Part shown: one piece after another, positions 11,922 through 26,113 of the stretch | How the letters are laid out: each line of letters starts with the position of its first letter | Numbering within the stretch: the first letter of the stretch is position 1 | Origin: Halictus rubicundus | Lineage: Eukaryota; Arthropoda; Insecta; Hymenoptera; Halictidae | Assembly: GCF_050948215.1 (NCBI RefSeq) | Contig: NC_135165.1 | Location: 2,826,501 to 2,890,500, forward strand | Length of the DNA stretch: 64,000 bases | Direction: 5' to 3' | Notes under the pieces: generated by a model | What the model saw: the letters and a program-made list of their open reading frames with translations, nothing else | Database searches by the model: none | Told to the model about the DNA's origin: nothing | Program-made: the position numbers and the translations under genes

Positions 11922-12298
11922 TTAAGAAAGAATTGTTTGAACGTTGGAGAGTTTAGGTAATTGAAAAATGAAGGTGACGGCGTGTAATTAATTCCGATTG
12001 ATCAGGTTGGTGCAGGAGTTGTACCTGACGTTGATAAGTGAATCATGTGAACTGTAAGGATAGCGGAATCGAATCAGTGTTCGTCATTCGCACGATTGTT
12101 ACGATAGAATATTAGCAAATCTAGTAGGTTGTTCCATAATTTCGTGGTGGTCATTGCTCGCTTATTTCTATTAATATTTCAGACATACCCTCCAAGATTG
12201 TTATAAATCACCTTCTCGATGATACGATCACTATTGAATTTCAAAGGTTTTTCTTTATAATACTTTTTATGGTTTTGATACTACCGAATTCTTTGCCC

Positions 12299-12304
12299 AA
12301 TAAA
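12299..12304 (+). terminator. Possible proximal poly(A) signal of the DDHD gene
   Basis: AATAAA lies about 380 bp after the TGA at 11921. Use of this site would give a short 3' UTR that excludes the MITE-like element at 12409. Confidence 0.35.
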
Positions 12305-12408
12305 AAATATCGTGGTGTAAATGCATCCGACACGGATTTACGGGACGACTTAATGCTACATTAACGTTCCACGATAACGGATTGTTCTTTCACGTGCTCA
12401 GAGAACGA

Positions 12409-12643
12409 TTAACCCTTGGACGCTTTGGACTAATTTTGACCAATCGTTTCAAAAAGTTTCACTCAGCTATGAGACTTGTGACGGTGCTCGAGTCGGTAAT
12501 TGTTAATACTAGGTGCAATAAGAAAAGGATATTGAAGAAACACCTTCAAAAATATTTCTAAATCGGTGTTGAACCAATGTCTAGATAGATCTAGGTACTG
12601 CTGACTGAATTCTGGTCATTGACCTCCAGTTTCCAAGGGTTAA
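12409..12643. mobile_element. TTAA-flanked MITE-like element, family C
   Basis: TTAA at both ends encloses 227 bp with the short inverted terminus CCCTTGGA, perfect over 8 bp. Subterminal TTGACC/TCATTGACC motifs echo the other TTAA elements. It lies in the probable 3' UTR of the DDHD gene. There is only one copy in the window and no coding capacity. Confidence 0.5.
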
Positions 12644-12947
12644 TTAATTAAACATCGTCTCGTGAATCGGCCTATGGAAGCTATCCGAAGCACAAGCCGG
12701 CTAGCTGAAGATAAACTGCGCAAAATTGCATTAATGCATATTGCTAAACGAACGGAATAACTTTGTCATGTTCGATCATGGATCTTATCGACGGACTTAA
12801 TTCTTGCGATTCGCATTTTTGCAATGTAGAAAATATTTATAGCACTCACCGGAAGAAACACGAACACGCGCAAGCCAGACTTTCTCATGTGGGAAAAAGA
12901 TTATTCATATTGTTTACTGTACATATAAATGCATATAAATGAAATGA

Positions 12948-12971
12948 GATATATATATATATATATATATA
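12948..12971. repeat. (AT)n microsatellite in the probable 3' UTR
   Basis: About 12 AT dinucleotides, located before the distal AATAAA of the DDHD gene. Confidence 0.85.
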
Positions 12972-13037
12972 ATTTTTTTCAGATCTATCTTGCATTGTGA
13001 GAATGTAAGTGTAATTTTTCGGAAGTGCAAGGATTTT

Positions 13038-13043
13038 AATAAA
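13038..13043 (+). terminator. Possible distal poly(A) signal of the DDHD gene
   Basis: AATAAA lies about 1.1 kb after the stop codon. The interval is AU-rich and carries an (AT)n tract and a Pumilio-type TGTACATA at 12919-12926, as expected of a long 3' UTR. Confidence 0.4.
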
Positions 13044-13060
13044 ACACGTTATTCTTATAA

Positions 13061-16000
13061 TCAAGAGTTCACAGAAGCCCTCTTGACACTCCTTTTACAG
13101 TTTTAGTTTCTCGATCTTTCTTTACACGAATGGTTGTTACAAATACTGTTTTATTTAAAATAGTTTAAGTAAGCTTATTCTTTATTTGTTATACTCATTA
13201 TCGAACTTCGTATGCGTTTTAGAACAAGTCAGAAGGAGTAATGTAATGTGCCGACCGAATTACGCAGATAAAGGAACAAGCTTTTCCTAATTGGCCAAAA
13301 AGCTGTGCAAGATTATCACAGACATAATTGGAAAATCGCGTTCCCCGAGTTGTGCCAATTTCGCCGCAATCCTGCGATATGGTTTCTCGAACGGTGTCGC
13401 TGTTCCAGGAGGGATCATCGAATGGCGTCAGCTTATCGTGCCCGGAGTTTTTAGTTAGCCGACATAAAAAAGAATGGTTCGGCACATGCATGGGTATCAC
13501 GAAACGCTAATTAATTGCGGTGCACGTCCACAGGGCTGGCGGGGGCCTGCTTTGCATTTTGCGTGCAGGTCCTCGTAAAACTACATGCCTGTCAGCCCGA
13601 GCGAATTTCAAGATGATTTATCGTCCCGGCGAAACTAAGTTTTTCGCGATACTTGCCGGGTGGGTTCGCGAAACCGAGAGGCGAGCCGGGGTCTCTGCAT
13701 GCCACCGCATTCAACGGGGCTATAACAACTTGTACCGTCGCTTATGCGATCTGACATCGTTGATCGACTTGTGTTTTATGTCCCTTCCATCCAGCTCAGC
13801 TCCGCTTTAAAATATGTTTCCTCTTCTCGCCTCCCGGAATCTCGTCAACCGATTTACCTCGCGAGTTCGCGTGAACCCCCCCTGTTCCCCGTGCCCGGTT
13901 GTTAAAGTCGTCCCGACGACGCGGCGGGTTTCTGCTCGATAATCAGCATCTGCGGTTGAAATTTCAACCTTTCCGTTTGCAATCTTCCGACTTCGCGTCT
14001 CTCAAAAGAAACGTTCGCAACAACCACTCCGGAATAACTTGGCCACCTTTTAAAAAATCTAATTGATGCCTGCGCTTTTTGCGGACCCGCGCGTTCCCAG
14101 GACACGCAAATGGGAACCCGAGGTAACTCGTTCCTCGTCTTCAGCAAAAGCAATTTTACAGGAAAACCTCCTGACTCTTCTACGTCTTCTCTTTTTTGGT
14201 CAACGACGTTGCTAAACTCCTTTGACAACGAATTTAACGATGAAAATTTAGCGCATTTTCACGCACTGGAATTATCGAATTATTTCGTTCTCTCTCATTA
14301 TGTCGCAAACAAAAGTAATGGTAATTTGAACTAATACGCAGGTGTAACGGCGGCTAATTTTCCTTCTTTTTGTGATGAACAGCGTGATTTATGCCCGACC
14401 ATTGTTTATATTTCGCTGCCGTGCAGTTGTATCAAGGAGTTTTAATATTCCTCGGGACATAACTTTGCCCTTCAACAGCAACCACACCGGGAGACAGACG
14501 TTTATGCCTTACAGTGGTAGCAGAAAGTGCAGCGAGGGTAAGATTTTACAACGAGGCTTGCCGAGAGTGATTTACACCTCGGAAAAACTCTATGACGTTT
14601 ACGATATCTATTCGCCGATTATTTATGGCAGCCGTCCGCGTCGAGGAACGTCCAACCACTCGACACCCATATTTTTCTGTTGTTCCTTCGGAAAAATGTT
14701 CGAGATGAATGAAAATCTCCATGGTGGCGTGAAACAAGAATTTTATTCAAGTGTGTGCAGTTTCATTTTACATGTAAAATCGGGGTATCAATGTTTTTAA
14801 GGACATTATACTATGTTGTGATTTTATGTTTCAGTGAATCCCAAGAAACAGCATGTATATTGAAAAAGTGGCCAGAGGAAATCGATTAGTACTTTCCCCA
14901 TATTTTCCACGCAACGAACACGTTGATCTTTTCGTCTATTATACAATAAACAGTGTTATGCAACCGGTTTTGTGATGAGCAGAAGTGCATTCATGAAAAT
15001 AGGTCTTGATAAGAAATAAATTTCCCTTCTAGTCGGTGACAATTTTTCCAAGTCGATTGTAAAACAGAAAATATTACGTTCAAAATAAATTCGGGAGCAA
15101 CTTCATTTCCGATGCCAATGACATTTGCCACTGCGCTATATTCTTGGCCTACTCGCTCCTAGAATAGCGCGTTGCCTCGTCGCTTTTGTTCTATAAAGTT
15201 TGTTCTGCACATGACAATAAACCGTCCACGCCGTCGTGACACCCATCCGAACAACGGATCCCGATATTAATCACTGTTTATGCATTTTGTAAATTTGGTT
15301 TTTGGCCAGTTTCTATGTCGACAGTCCAGTTGGACGCGCGGCTTTTTGGCACACATCCATCTCTCGCTATGTTCTGGAATTACAGACCGTTCTCGGATTT
15401 TCTTTATCAAGATTTGGCGATGAAATTCGAATTTCAAATTAATCTTCGGCTTTTGGCTGCGCCGCGCATTTATGACCGACTTAATGTGGTTAGTATTTGT
15501 TAAAATAACGTGCTGACACTGATAACAATTCTGGGAAATCGTTTCTGCCCCGGCGCATACTTTTATTCGTACTTTTCTGCGCTCGTATTCTGCGCATTGC
15601 CCTTTTCACAATCTTATTATACGAAAAAGATCGCTGCGATCATACAATTCTTACACAAATTTCAGCATTGTAATTTAAAACACAGTCGCAAATAATTTTT
15701 GTTTTATTTTTGATTTAGCTTTGATTTTGAGCTTCTCGCGATTGGCGAACAAATTAAATGCGGTTCCACTCTGCCGCATCGATTTGTTTAAAATTCAGCC
15801 GCGGACTTATCGTAACTCCCTTTCATGCTCAAAACCTATGTAAAACATTCTCGAGGCGGAAATAATGTTTCCGCTCGGACAGAATTACATTCGTTGATGT
15901 AACATAACAATAATTCACGGTAATAACGATTGCGTTTCCACGATAACGTGCCCTTTTTTATTTTCTACGCTCAAAGAGCCTACCGCGGTGTAACTAATAC

Positions 16001-16850
16001 GACACGGTTGTTACGCGACAAAAGGCATAATTTTGTTTATACGTAAATTCTGTCACGTGTCACGCTAATGTAATGCGCTGATAATGATACGCGGCCGTGC
16101 AGTTGAATCAGACCAAAAAAATATATATATATATCTATACATATATATTTTAAATGTTTGTCCCGTAATGTTAACGAGACATTAATTTAAATGTGGAGCA
16201 ACAGTTTCACCTCTAATTACATCGAGCGTGCTGGTACCGTGAAATATATTATACTTGAAATTTTATATAAACACGATGCGCCTGCGTGCACGCATACAAC
16301 GAATCCAGCTGATGGATCATGCTATTGTTCATTGTAATTAGTGCGTTGTTCGCACGACACGCGGAAACTTATCATCCCGCGATGAATTATTGAAGATCAC
16401 TTGAAAATATTTCGTATCTTTGGATTTCTCTCTTATTATCCCTACTAAATTGCGAAGGATGGTATCGCGCACAGCATGATATCAATTAACTATGCATTAA
16501 CACATGTCCGACCGAACGACGAAAATTCGCGTTTCATCGGCAGACCCCGTATGACGAATATTCGTCATCCGGCCGGATATGTGTTAATACAAAGTCATTT
16601 GCATAATATAAAACAGCACGCTGCGACCGACAATTTCGCCGTGAAATATCGCCGTGATAGGTGCGATCATTCTAAAGTTGTTTCGTTTTAATGTGAAATC
16701 AATGAATTCGTAAATGCCGTGGAAAGATACTACAGCGAAACACATTTCGGCACGTTGACATTTAATCACTGGAATTCCCAATTTTGCGTGTCACTGCAAC
16801 AGCTAGATTTTTAACGATGCCAACAAATTATTTACATAATCGTCTCGTCC
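13061..16850. other. Gene-free stretch
   Basis: No exon chain, RNA gene or transposon was recognised on either strand. Open frames such as 14372-14800 have no family resemblance, signal peptide or plausible splice partners. An AT-rich simple repeat lies at 16118-16147. Confidence 0.5.
16118..16147. repeat. (AT)n simple repeat
   Basis: A run of alternating A and T, interrupted by CTATAC. Confidence 0.75.
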
Positions 16851-16899
16851 AATTACCATGAACAAATCGTTGCAAGACCTCTATCGTACACAACCAAGT

Positions 16900-17310
16900 C
16901 GAATACAGATCGTGAGAACAATCAGACAACAGTGTATTTAAGAAATTTTTCGGCTGAATTAGCTTGCGACTGTGTGAACAAATCTTTACAACGTTGTTGA
17001 GCACTTTAAAAATCAGATCTTTAATTGCAACGCCATATCTTGATGGTAAACGGCCATGACCGAAACCGATCATGAGAATGGTGAAATAAGAGTGTACTCA
17101 AACGATTATTCGACCGCATTGCATACTGCTTGTGCGAACGAACTTTGTAACAACATTAATGGCTACGAGGGCCAATAAACGTCCAAGGCAGAAACAGAGC
17201 GTGAGAATAATGAGATAAAAGTGTACTGCAAAACTTTGCGACGTTCTTGGGCACCGGAAAAACCTGATCTTTAATTGTAACGTCATATCGTTATGGCGAA
17301 TAACCGAGAC
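16900..17310. repeat. Diverged two-copy tandem duplication, period about 250 bp
   Basis: Matching blocks recur about 250 bp apart: CAGATCGTGAGAACAATCAG with CAGAGCGTGAGAATAATGAG, and CAGATCTTTAATTGCAACG with CTGATCTTTAATTGTAACG. Both are followed by CATATC..GATGG/CATATC..TATGG. The copies are diverged and have unclear edges. Confidence 0.5.
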
Positions 17311-20300
17311 AAAATGGTGTTTCAGCAATCGTTTGATTAAATCAAACTTTATTAAGCTGTTTTACAGCTAGCTGTTGTAGATTATCGAAATCCTACGGAT
17401 AGATTTAAGGGAAGGTGTAACCAAATTTCTGAAGGCGTGTATATCGCTATTGTTAAGTGATGTAAAATCGCTGTCAGCGTTTTGCAGATCCCGCGTTAAT
17501 TACGTCAGGCAGTTTTCCCGGTAAACGGCCAAGACAATGAGCGGCGTGAATGTCTTGTTCCGGGATGGATCTCAATTCCGCGGGACCGCAAAAGTCTGCG
17601 GGAACCGGCCGCGCCTCTCTTAAGACCACGTTAAGTCTTTCAGAGGTAGAGGCGCGAGCACGCGTTTTAGGTGAACGCGTGCGAACGTCGTGCGGAAGAG
17701 AATGAAAGGGAGAGAGGGAGAGAGAAAGAGAGAGAAAGAGAGACGGTTCGCAGGCGTAAACCGCGAAAAGAGCGGACGTCGCGGACAGAGCTCGGATGCG
17801 GCAAGGAATCGCCGAGGTTTCTCCTACACCTTTCTCCTTGACTCTTGCGAGGTTCACCATCCGCCCACTTATTTCTCCTCCGCCCTGCATTCGTTATACT
17901 TCGTTGTTCCCTTTTGTAGCGCGGCGGATTGCATGCGCCGCGCGAGATATACGCTCACATCACTTGCATAGTTTCGCGCGGCTTAACGCTCCGCATCATC
18001 CACCTTCGCGAGCACATAGTGCACACGCCTCCCTTTTTTCCTTCCCTCGTCGACTACGTGCCCCTTTCGCTTCTCCTTTCAAAGACATTCTTCCTAATAC
18101 CGGGTTAATTACAATTAACGCTCGAGCCGAGTAATAAACGCGACTGGCGTACAGTCGGGGCAAAATTGGACCGGACACCCTTTGAAAACTCGAACTATTA
18201 AAGCTTTTCTTTGAGATGTCAGAAGAATTAGTTCACTAGATAAATGTGGAAAACGAATTTTTTCCCCGGGGAAAAAAGTGTGGAACAATGCCTGCAATTA
18301 AAGTGTAAAATATGTGAAATTTGTGGTATAGTAGATACTTTATTGCTTCCCCTCTGGGTTACAATTTTTATACCACCCGCTCCTTTTTCCCCTCATGCTG
18401 GTCTTAAAATTTTTAATATAATATTTACCTATTACCTAATCCTAATTGACACTGTGAAATATGAAATAATTATGTTTCCGGTGTTTGTCGTATACAAGAG
18501 CGAAGCTCGATCCACGTGTAAAGTGTCGTAGAAATGATTTGAATCAGGATTGTTCATCGGGAACAACCCGGGGGACTGTGTCAGGTGGTTGATAGGCGAA
18601 CTTATGGTCTCACTTCCAGCGATTTTACGTAACGCCGGCGGGACCATGATGCGCAAAATCTAATTCCATCCAGAGGAACATCTTCGCCGTAAGAACGCAA
18701 AGAACGCGAGCCATAAATCCTGCTAGCGCGAGCTCCACCTACGGGGGGTTTATAGCTAATAAACGCAAATGCCTACCGCGCTGCTTATGCGGAATACATA
18801 AAATATTGATACACATTAACTATCAAAGCGATAGCGACACCGGGGACGACATTGTCGGGAAGGAGGAGGAACGTTGCCCCAAGTGCTTTACTGAATAACG
18901 ATTTTAATACCTTCTGCGCACGATAGTTTGCAAAGCATGACGGCGATGGCATAATCGTGTGCAGCATCGAGCCGAGCCTTCTATTTAACGACCAAACAAA
19001 TACCTCTGCCTACTGCTACTCATTTCCATCCCGAAACCAGTGCCATGATTTGCAACGTTGTAGGTTCGTCAGATTTTACCGGGAACGTACGTTACACACC
19101 TGGAAGATGATCAGATTTAGTATGTTTCAGTTTACACAGTTCATTCTCTACCCTATAATGACAATTAACATTTTTGAAAATCGCAAACTTTACGAAGGAT
19201 AAGTATTGATTGAATTAGTCCGTACCAATTGTTCTCTCGTGACAGACTACTTTAATCGAACGATATATTTACCATTAGAGAGACACGCTCGTGCTCCGGT
19301 CGACGTGTGCAATTATCGAACATTTCGTCTAAATTTTTATCAATATTGCACACTGCGAGCGGCGTGCGCGCGCGCGCCTGGTCGAAACTGCAGGCGACAA
19401 GTGTTCCGACGATGAAATTCGTGTCATATGGAAAATATATCGCAGAAATTTAGCCAATGCTTTTTGCCGCGTTACCTTTTACGCGTAGGCGTTAAAACAT
19501 TTAATGAAATTTCCGAATATATTCCGGCTTCCGGGTGTTCCCGTGCGGCTGTATTATTTGTTAAATTCAAGGATGGCGTCCGTGACAGGCTAAATACGCG
19601 GGATTGCAATTAAACACACGTATCGCGCGTATCCGCGACTCAAATTAATAGAATATCGTGTTAGTCCCTCAAAGAGTTGCTCCGATGCCACCGGCCATTG
19701 TCGCGGCATCAGCCATAGTGAATCGTTACAGAATTTACCAGGCTATCGGCCATATTCCGATACGCACAACTTAAGTCTTGCGCGAAGTCGTGAAACTCGT
19801 GAATTTTATAATTTTTACAACGCATTCAGAAAATACTTCCTGTGACCATAAAATTTTTCCCGTCCGAACGACGAACGCAGCAGATATTTACAACAGTGTG
19901 CGGGCCGCGCACACTTCTGTCAGTTGCTTGAAATTCTGGCACAGTTTCGCAGCGAGCGTTGCCATTAGGCGAACGCGGGGTGAAATACTTTCCATATAGA
20001 AACGTTAGGAGCAATCAGGTCGCGTCAGCGGGAGTCACGCACGTTGTTCGATCTAATCGCCGGCAAAGTGCATTTACGGAATGCCCAGATTTTCAGCTGT
20101 ACAATTATTCCCGTAATTAACGTTGGCGGGTCATAAGTGTAACATGCGGTTCGAAAGGGCCGGGGGTCCACCGGACTTTATTACAAAGATATATGAGCCC
20201 CGGGCCCCCGCACACACCCCCGTTCCCGGCTACGCACGTGTTGTCTGTGTACCGGCGCAAACATCGATAGCCGCCTCGAGCATTCGAGCTATTTCCGCGG

Positions 20301-23250
20301 ATGATACATGCCCCGAAAACTATATTGAACGCTTGTAAAGCGCGATAAGTTATCGGAGGGGGGGAAATGGCACGATTAACGCGGACGTGACGGCTTTATT
20401 CCGGGCGCAAAAACTCCTCAATGGTATTGCCGTGTACAGGCGAAATTATGGTGTCGGGCCTGTGTCTAACTCATCAAAATTTACTCCTTCCGAACTCGCT
20501 GTCCTTTACACTTTTCTGCGCGAAATACGCAGGGTTCAACCGGAAAAGGAGTGACCTTGAGAAATAAAAAATTGTTTAGAAAGATATTTATTCTACGTTC
20601 TCAACATATTTTTGTTGATATTGCCCGCTTTTCCGGCGTGCCACCCGTTATCGACCGTCCTGTAGAAAAATATAAACGGCCGCGCGCAGCGTGCGCGATT
20701 ACCTTTTACACAGAGCGTGTCTTTGTTGCGTTACGGAACACCGCGAGCGAGATATTAAATTTCCACAAAAACTCCGGCCGCAGAAGTTGTGTAGTGCCGA
20801 AATTGATTTTATTTTCAATTGAACGGTTTCGATTGCAATTCGACCAACGTCCGCCGAGAGAAAGAAAGGAAATTACGATCGGCAATTTTTCTACGCATTT
20901 CACCGAAATTTCTGCCATTGTGCGCGAAAATTCCGCGAAAATTCTTACCCTTAAAAAAGGCAAACCGGCCCACATTGAACGAGCATACTCTCCTATTTTT
21001 AATGCAACGTCGCTCCGACGAACAACGTGCTGCAAATACGCGCGTTCCAAATGGAACGGAGCACCACTTTAGCTGGAATTATTTTTACGCAAGGTAAAAA
21101 TTGTCTGATCGAATTTATGCTAATCCAATGTGCGAGTATCAGTAATATTTGTGGATTCAGATGAATTTACCGTTTCGGTATTAAATGTAATTTCGTTGAA
21201 TCTTAAGTTAAGGGTTCACCACTTGGGGGATGAGGTTCGTTAATCGACGAGAAGCTGGTTGAAGCATCGGAGCATTGTTTACGGGAGGGGGGCGGGGGAT
21301 ACAAGAGTTGTTAGAACTAAGGACGAGCAGTTGTCGGGCCGGCTGGGAAAGAATAAAAAGATAAATCAGAGGGAAGGAAGGATAAGGGGCTGAAATAGAA
21401 AAAGCTTGTAGAGTAGATTTGGAGACAGTCCAGAGGAACGTGCAGCCACCGGGTGACTCTGTGGCCTTTGCGGGCTCCCCCTTTTGCTTGCCTACAGCTG
21501 CACCATTTTCTTTCATTTCCACTGCTCTTCTTACACCTACGTAATGCTGTTTTGCCCGGTACTTTCACATCTGTTCCTTTCTTTCCATCTTTCTGGGGCT
21601 CCGTGGCTCCCTCAACCCCGTTTCCCTTTTATTCCTTGACGCCGTTCGCGCGCCTTCTTGCCCGTTGCTCCAGCAACTCCTCCCTCGCACCGCCTAGATT
21701 TTATATATACATATACAATATATTATTCATACATCTGTCGGTGTGCTTTATCGATTTAGCTTGCAAATCAAAAACCGACAGGTACTTCATAAATAAAGCT
21801 CCCTGTGGTATTTTCAACGCCTTGTCGGCTTCAGCTTTCCGTGGAAATTTTTCTGCAATTAAACATTCCTATCGGATAGTTTAGTTTCCTCACTGAAACA
21901 GGATTTTTTTAAATAATAGCTCGGGAATAAAATTACTGCTCCATTTTTCAAGCTATGAATTGACAAAAATACACGGTCTACTTTCAATGTAATATTTATT
22001 AGAGTTTAATATTCGACGCCAAGTTTGTACAACAAACACGTGACCGGCTGATCATCGAGAGATCAAGGTTTTTACGTTTAATCGCGCAGACGTTAATTAG
22101 AAAGGCTCGGTTACATTTTTCGTTCGGCAACCTCGTTACGGTCGCAGGGGAGATAATAATAGTGGTGTTACCGTAATCGAAAACAATTTTCGATCCGGCC
22201 TGTTCCCGTCGGTAATTAGTCGATTAATTAGAGTGACCGCCAAATAATGGCATTTGGAAACGGTATAAATTCACCGGTATAAAACGGAATTATATTCCGT
22301 TTGTTGAGGTTAATCAAGCATACAACGGCACTAGCATGCCAATTAGCTGAGCCGAGTTATCACACGAACATTTCCAGTTTCATTAATTAACTGGAAAAAT
22401 GCTCTTTCCACGGCGATACAGGAGATGTACACGTTCGGCTATTGGAGTTTTATTTCCCCGGGGAATTATTTTGATCCGTTTGTTTCTCCGTGCTTAGCAA
22501 TTATGAATGTTTGTTAACTGTCAACCTGATTGCCGGCTATTTTTCCTGCGATCGTTAATTGATGAGCTAACACGATAATTTTCCGTCGCGGAATAGAGAA
22601 ACTTCGATTTGCGATATTAATGAATGTATGCTGGTGTTGTTTATTCAACAGAGTGGTAAAAAGTTTATGAAAGATTGTCCTCGTTAAATTTTTGTTACTT
22701 TCTTTACTTGTTAGCATAATATGTTCCGCAGCTGGACTGTGTTTAATGTAAATTAGGATTCATGGTGGTTAGAATCATTTTGTTAATTTTAATCATTGTT
22801 GAGTGGGTGCACTCTTTTTTGTATGTTAAGAATTATTAGAATGTGTATGCATGGAGAGGAGTAATAGTTTTCCAACGAAAATGAATGCTGCCAGTGTTTT
22901 AAACAACGGAAGCTCTCATATTGGATAAATAACTGCGCGAAAATTATGCAAATGGGTTTATTAAGGCCAGCTTCGTCCACTATATTCGCCAAAAACTTTT
23001 CTAATAAATTCGCTTTTAATCTGGAGTTCAGGGAACTTTTTTCAGCGAGGAGTCGTTAAGAAACAGAGGGACAATAGAGAGCGTGGAAAGACACTCGTTA
23101 TTTTAACAATTTCTCAATTATCCAAATTAATTTTTGCGATACTTCACGAAGGAAGCAGCCCTCGGTTTCTCTGAATTATTCAACTGCGCTTTAAACTATT
23201 TTACCATGCGCACGGTATGAAACGTTTCAATTGAAAAACACATCGTAGTA
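17311..23250. other. Gene-free stretch
   Basis: No coding exon is supported. The 173-codon open frame at 20551-21072 is the longest but lacks a recognisable domain, signal peptide or partner exons. Simple repeats and short AT-rich tracts make up the rest. Confidence 0.45.
17701..17747. repeat. GA-rich microsatellite
   Basis: A mix of GAGA, GGGA and AAGA units. The short open frames across it are artefacts of the repeat. Confidence 0.85.
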
Positions 23251-23260
23251 CGTCGAAAGC

Positions 23261-23470
23261 GCATGTTTTCTTAATGAAACGGTAAAAAAGAGTGCACTTT
23301 TGAATTACGAATTATTTAGTAAAAAATGTTTCTGTACTTCGCTGCAGATGCCATTTTAAGGTAGCATGTTTTCTTAACGAGATGGCGAAAATGCAGGGTG
23401 TACTTTGAAATTGGAAAATATTTAATAAAAAATGATTCCCGCATTTTCCTTTGCATTCTGATGCCACGCG
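23261..23470. repeat. Two-copy tandem duplication, period about 102 bp
   Basis: GCATGTTTTCTTAA opens both copies (23261 and 23363). AATATTTAATAAAAAATG matches AATTATTTAGTAAAAAATG, and GATGCC occurs near both ends. The copies are moderately diverged. Confidence 0.6.
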
Positions 23471-23499
23471 GCACGGGCCGTGACGTTTTCGCGAAATAT

Positions 23500-24719
23500 T
23501 TTGGCACCGTTGACAAGCAGCTTTCATGTTTTTATTAAATCCGGCCGCATTTCCGATCAGCATGGGCGCCTGCCCTTTCGCGTTTTCGTTTCTAGCGTTC
23601 TCTCTCGCTGCTGAGAACGATTAATGCAAATTTTATTGCCGGATACCGTGAGCACGTATCCTAATGCAGTAACTCGGTTTGTCGGTGTCGCTTGCAAGCT
23701 GCGCGCACTGACGTGATTAGAATAAATAAACTATCTGTCGTTGATTTTTAATAGCCAGCCAATTCCAAAAAGTGGGGTATCAAACTAACGACAATCGCAG
23801 ATATTATTAACTTTTTATTAGGAAAAAGGAAAGCACTCGAAATTTGCAGAAGCTGACAAAATAGAAATGAATCGAATTTGCAGAATTTAGTTGCGACATA
23901 ATTTCAGGATAAAATGTACATTAAAACAGTGAAGAACTTATAAAAATTAGGTCATAAACGTTTGTTCCACTCCCGAAGTTCCCACGAACTTTTCATGCAA
24001 ATTCGCCAGTCGTATAGTCGCGGTCAAAATTTTATTTCCGCGACTTTCACTTCCTATTAACATTCGACTTCATAACGAGCAAGTCCCAGGAAATATTTCT
24101 CTGCGCGGCTTTCTATGAAAAACTTCGCCCCTTCACTGATACAATTATTACACAATGCCGCGTAATTTCTACTCTTTAATTACGCCGCAACTAAATCGAC
24201 TCTCCTCGGCCGACCTAAAAATCTCATTCACAGGCGACTCATCGCCTAGACTACTGCGTTTGCGACGAAAACGAGCCGGTGAAACCCGAAACGCGAGATC
24301 CCCAGAGAAACGAAGATCACTACGATACCATCTCCGTCATTTCCTTCCGGTCGGAAACATTTACATTAACAAGTTCAAATTTTCTCTGCTTAGAAGCCTC
24401 GACGAAAAGATTGTTGCTGCGCATTTCCGCTTGATTTTTCGAGAAGTAGCCCGGCCACGTCCGGCGACACCAGCGAAACCGAAAGACAGCCGAGGGAATG
24501 ATTAGGCTAGAGCGTCGGTCTGGTCGCGTCGGTTCTATTCGCGCCGGATATCCCGCAGCTCGAACGTGACGGTGGATCCATCTAAACGGGGATCTTTCGA
24601 TTTAAAGTCTCCGTGGGAAGATGTGCACGTATGCGCGTGTGGAGGTGAGAACCCGGGGTCACAGGTCCCGATAGGATATAGGAGGATACACGCGCGCACA
24701 CGTACATGTACAGTACATA

Positions 24720-24753
<34 letters not shown>

Positions 24754-25888
24754 CACAGGGAAGAGCGCATCTCTGTCGGCGCGAGAGGTTCAAGTTTCCA
24801 GAGGAAAAGGGAATCGGCGAGGGCCCTTTTCGCTTTTCCTGGAATTTTATCTGTCTGACGGAGGATACGAGAGGACGGGCTATAATACCGGCTGGGGTCT
24901 AGATAAGACAAGACGCGCGCGGGGGAGGATTCGACCGGGGGGACGGGGCGGGGGGCAGGGGGTGAGAGAGAGAGTTCGTCCATCACTACAGCGAAATTCC
25001 GTCCGCAATCTCTGAAGGAATCTTTGGTATCTCGACAGCCAGCGGGTGTGTACAGCCCCCTCCGAGGTACAGGCTTATTCCTCTTAGCAGCCTCGTGAAC
25101 TTCCTGAAAAACGCGAGATCGAGAAGGTCAGGACCGGTTCGCGAACCAGCCGGGGGGAGAGGGGGGGTTCCCGACAACAAACGAAACGAGAAGCAAACCC
25201 CCTCGAACCCTCGACCCTACGGAACCTGCCGGCGGCTGACACCGAGAAAACGGAGCATCGATTGATAGAGCAATAGTTTCATTTTACGACGAGAAAACGA
25301 AGGAAAACTCTCGGCAATTCTCCGGCGAACAGCGCCAGGGAATTCCTTTCCTCGGCTTCTCCCTCTCCCCTCCATCCCCCCGAGAAGACACTTCTCTCCC
25401 GATCCTCCCCTCTTCTCCTTCGCCGTTGTAGACGCCGGTGATCATCCGCGTTTTCTTCCTATCTGCCTGTCCTTGACTGACGCGGAAATTAAACGGACGA
25501 CCTACATCGCCGAAAATCTGACGTTTAATAAAGAGACGCCCGCCGCCTTTTCTTTCGTCGACGGCTGCACCGACACCGACGAACAGATTCGCATTCATTC
25601 GCCTCTGCGAACCAGCATCCCTCTCTGTTGAGCGTATTGGCTGGTTGTCGCGGTGGACATTATTAAACCGCGCACTCTTCCGCGGCGATCGAAGCTCTTC
25701 GACGAAAGGCGGCGCTCGGCTCGTTTCTTCACGCAAAGGCTCGATATCGTTGCAAAAGTTTCCGCGAAGTCGAAGTAATTGAACGCCGAGCGCGCTGGAA
25801 TGCGCTGTCTTAGAAAAATTACGGGACTGAATTTTGCCCGACTTCGGGCGACTTGTACGGTGATGTTGAAACCATTATTTTATTATCT
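23500..25888. other. Gene-free stretch
   Basis: GC content rises between about 24.2 and 25.7 kb, with several overlapping open frames on both strands. None shows a domain or coherent splice structure. It could be a promoter-type GC-rich segment, but no TATA or start site was assigned. Confidence 0.4.
24717..24753. repeat. Compound (CA)n(GA)n microsatellite
   Basis: About 12 CA units followed directly by about 8 GA units. The open frames covering it on both strands are repeat artefacts. Confidence 0.9.
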
Positions 25889-26113
25889 TTAACACTAGGT
25901 TTACGGAGCACTAAAAATTACGATTTTACATTACTTTATGAAAATAACATGAATGTATCGATCAAAGTTTGTAGCCATTTTTTAAATAATGTATACCCAA
26001 AGAAATCCATTTGTTAAATAATTGCTCATGGATGCATTTTTACAGTCTCAATGTTCGCAATTTAAAAACATTAGAATCCGTCATTTTGACGGGTCCCGTA
26101 AATCTAGCGTTAA
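25889..26113. mobile_element. TTAA-flanked MITE-like element, family B copy 2
   Basis: Perfect TTAA on both sides. Termini CACTAGGTTTACGG and CGCTAGATTTACGG (reverse complement) agree at 12 of 14 positions. A subterminal CCGTCATTTTGACGGG palindrome lies at the right end. At 225 bp it has no coding capacity. Confidence 0.68.

Noticed and set aside
20551..21072. 173-codon plus-strand ORF
   Set aside because: There is no domain, signal peptide or partner exon, and an overlapping antisense ORF of similar quality exists.
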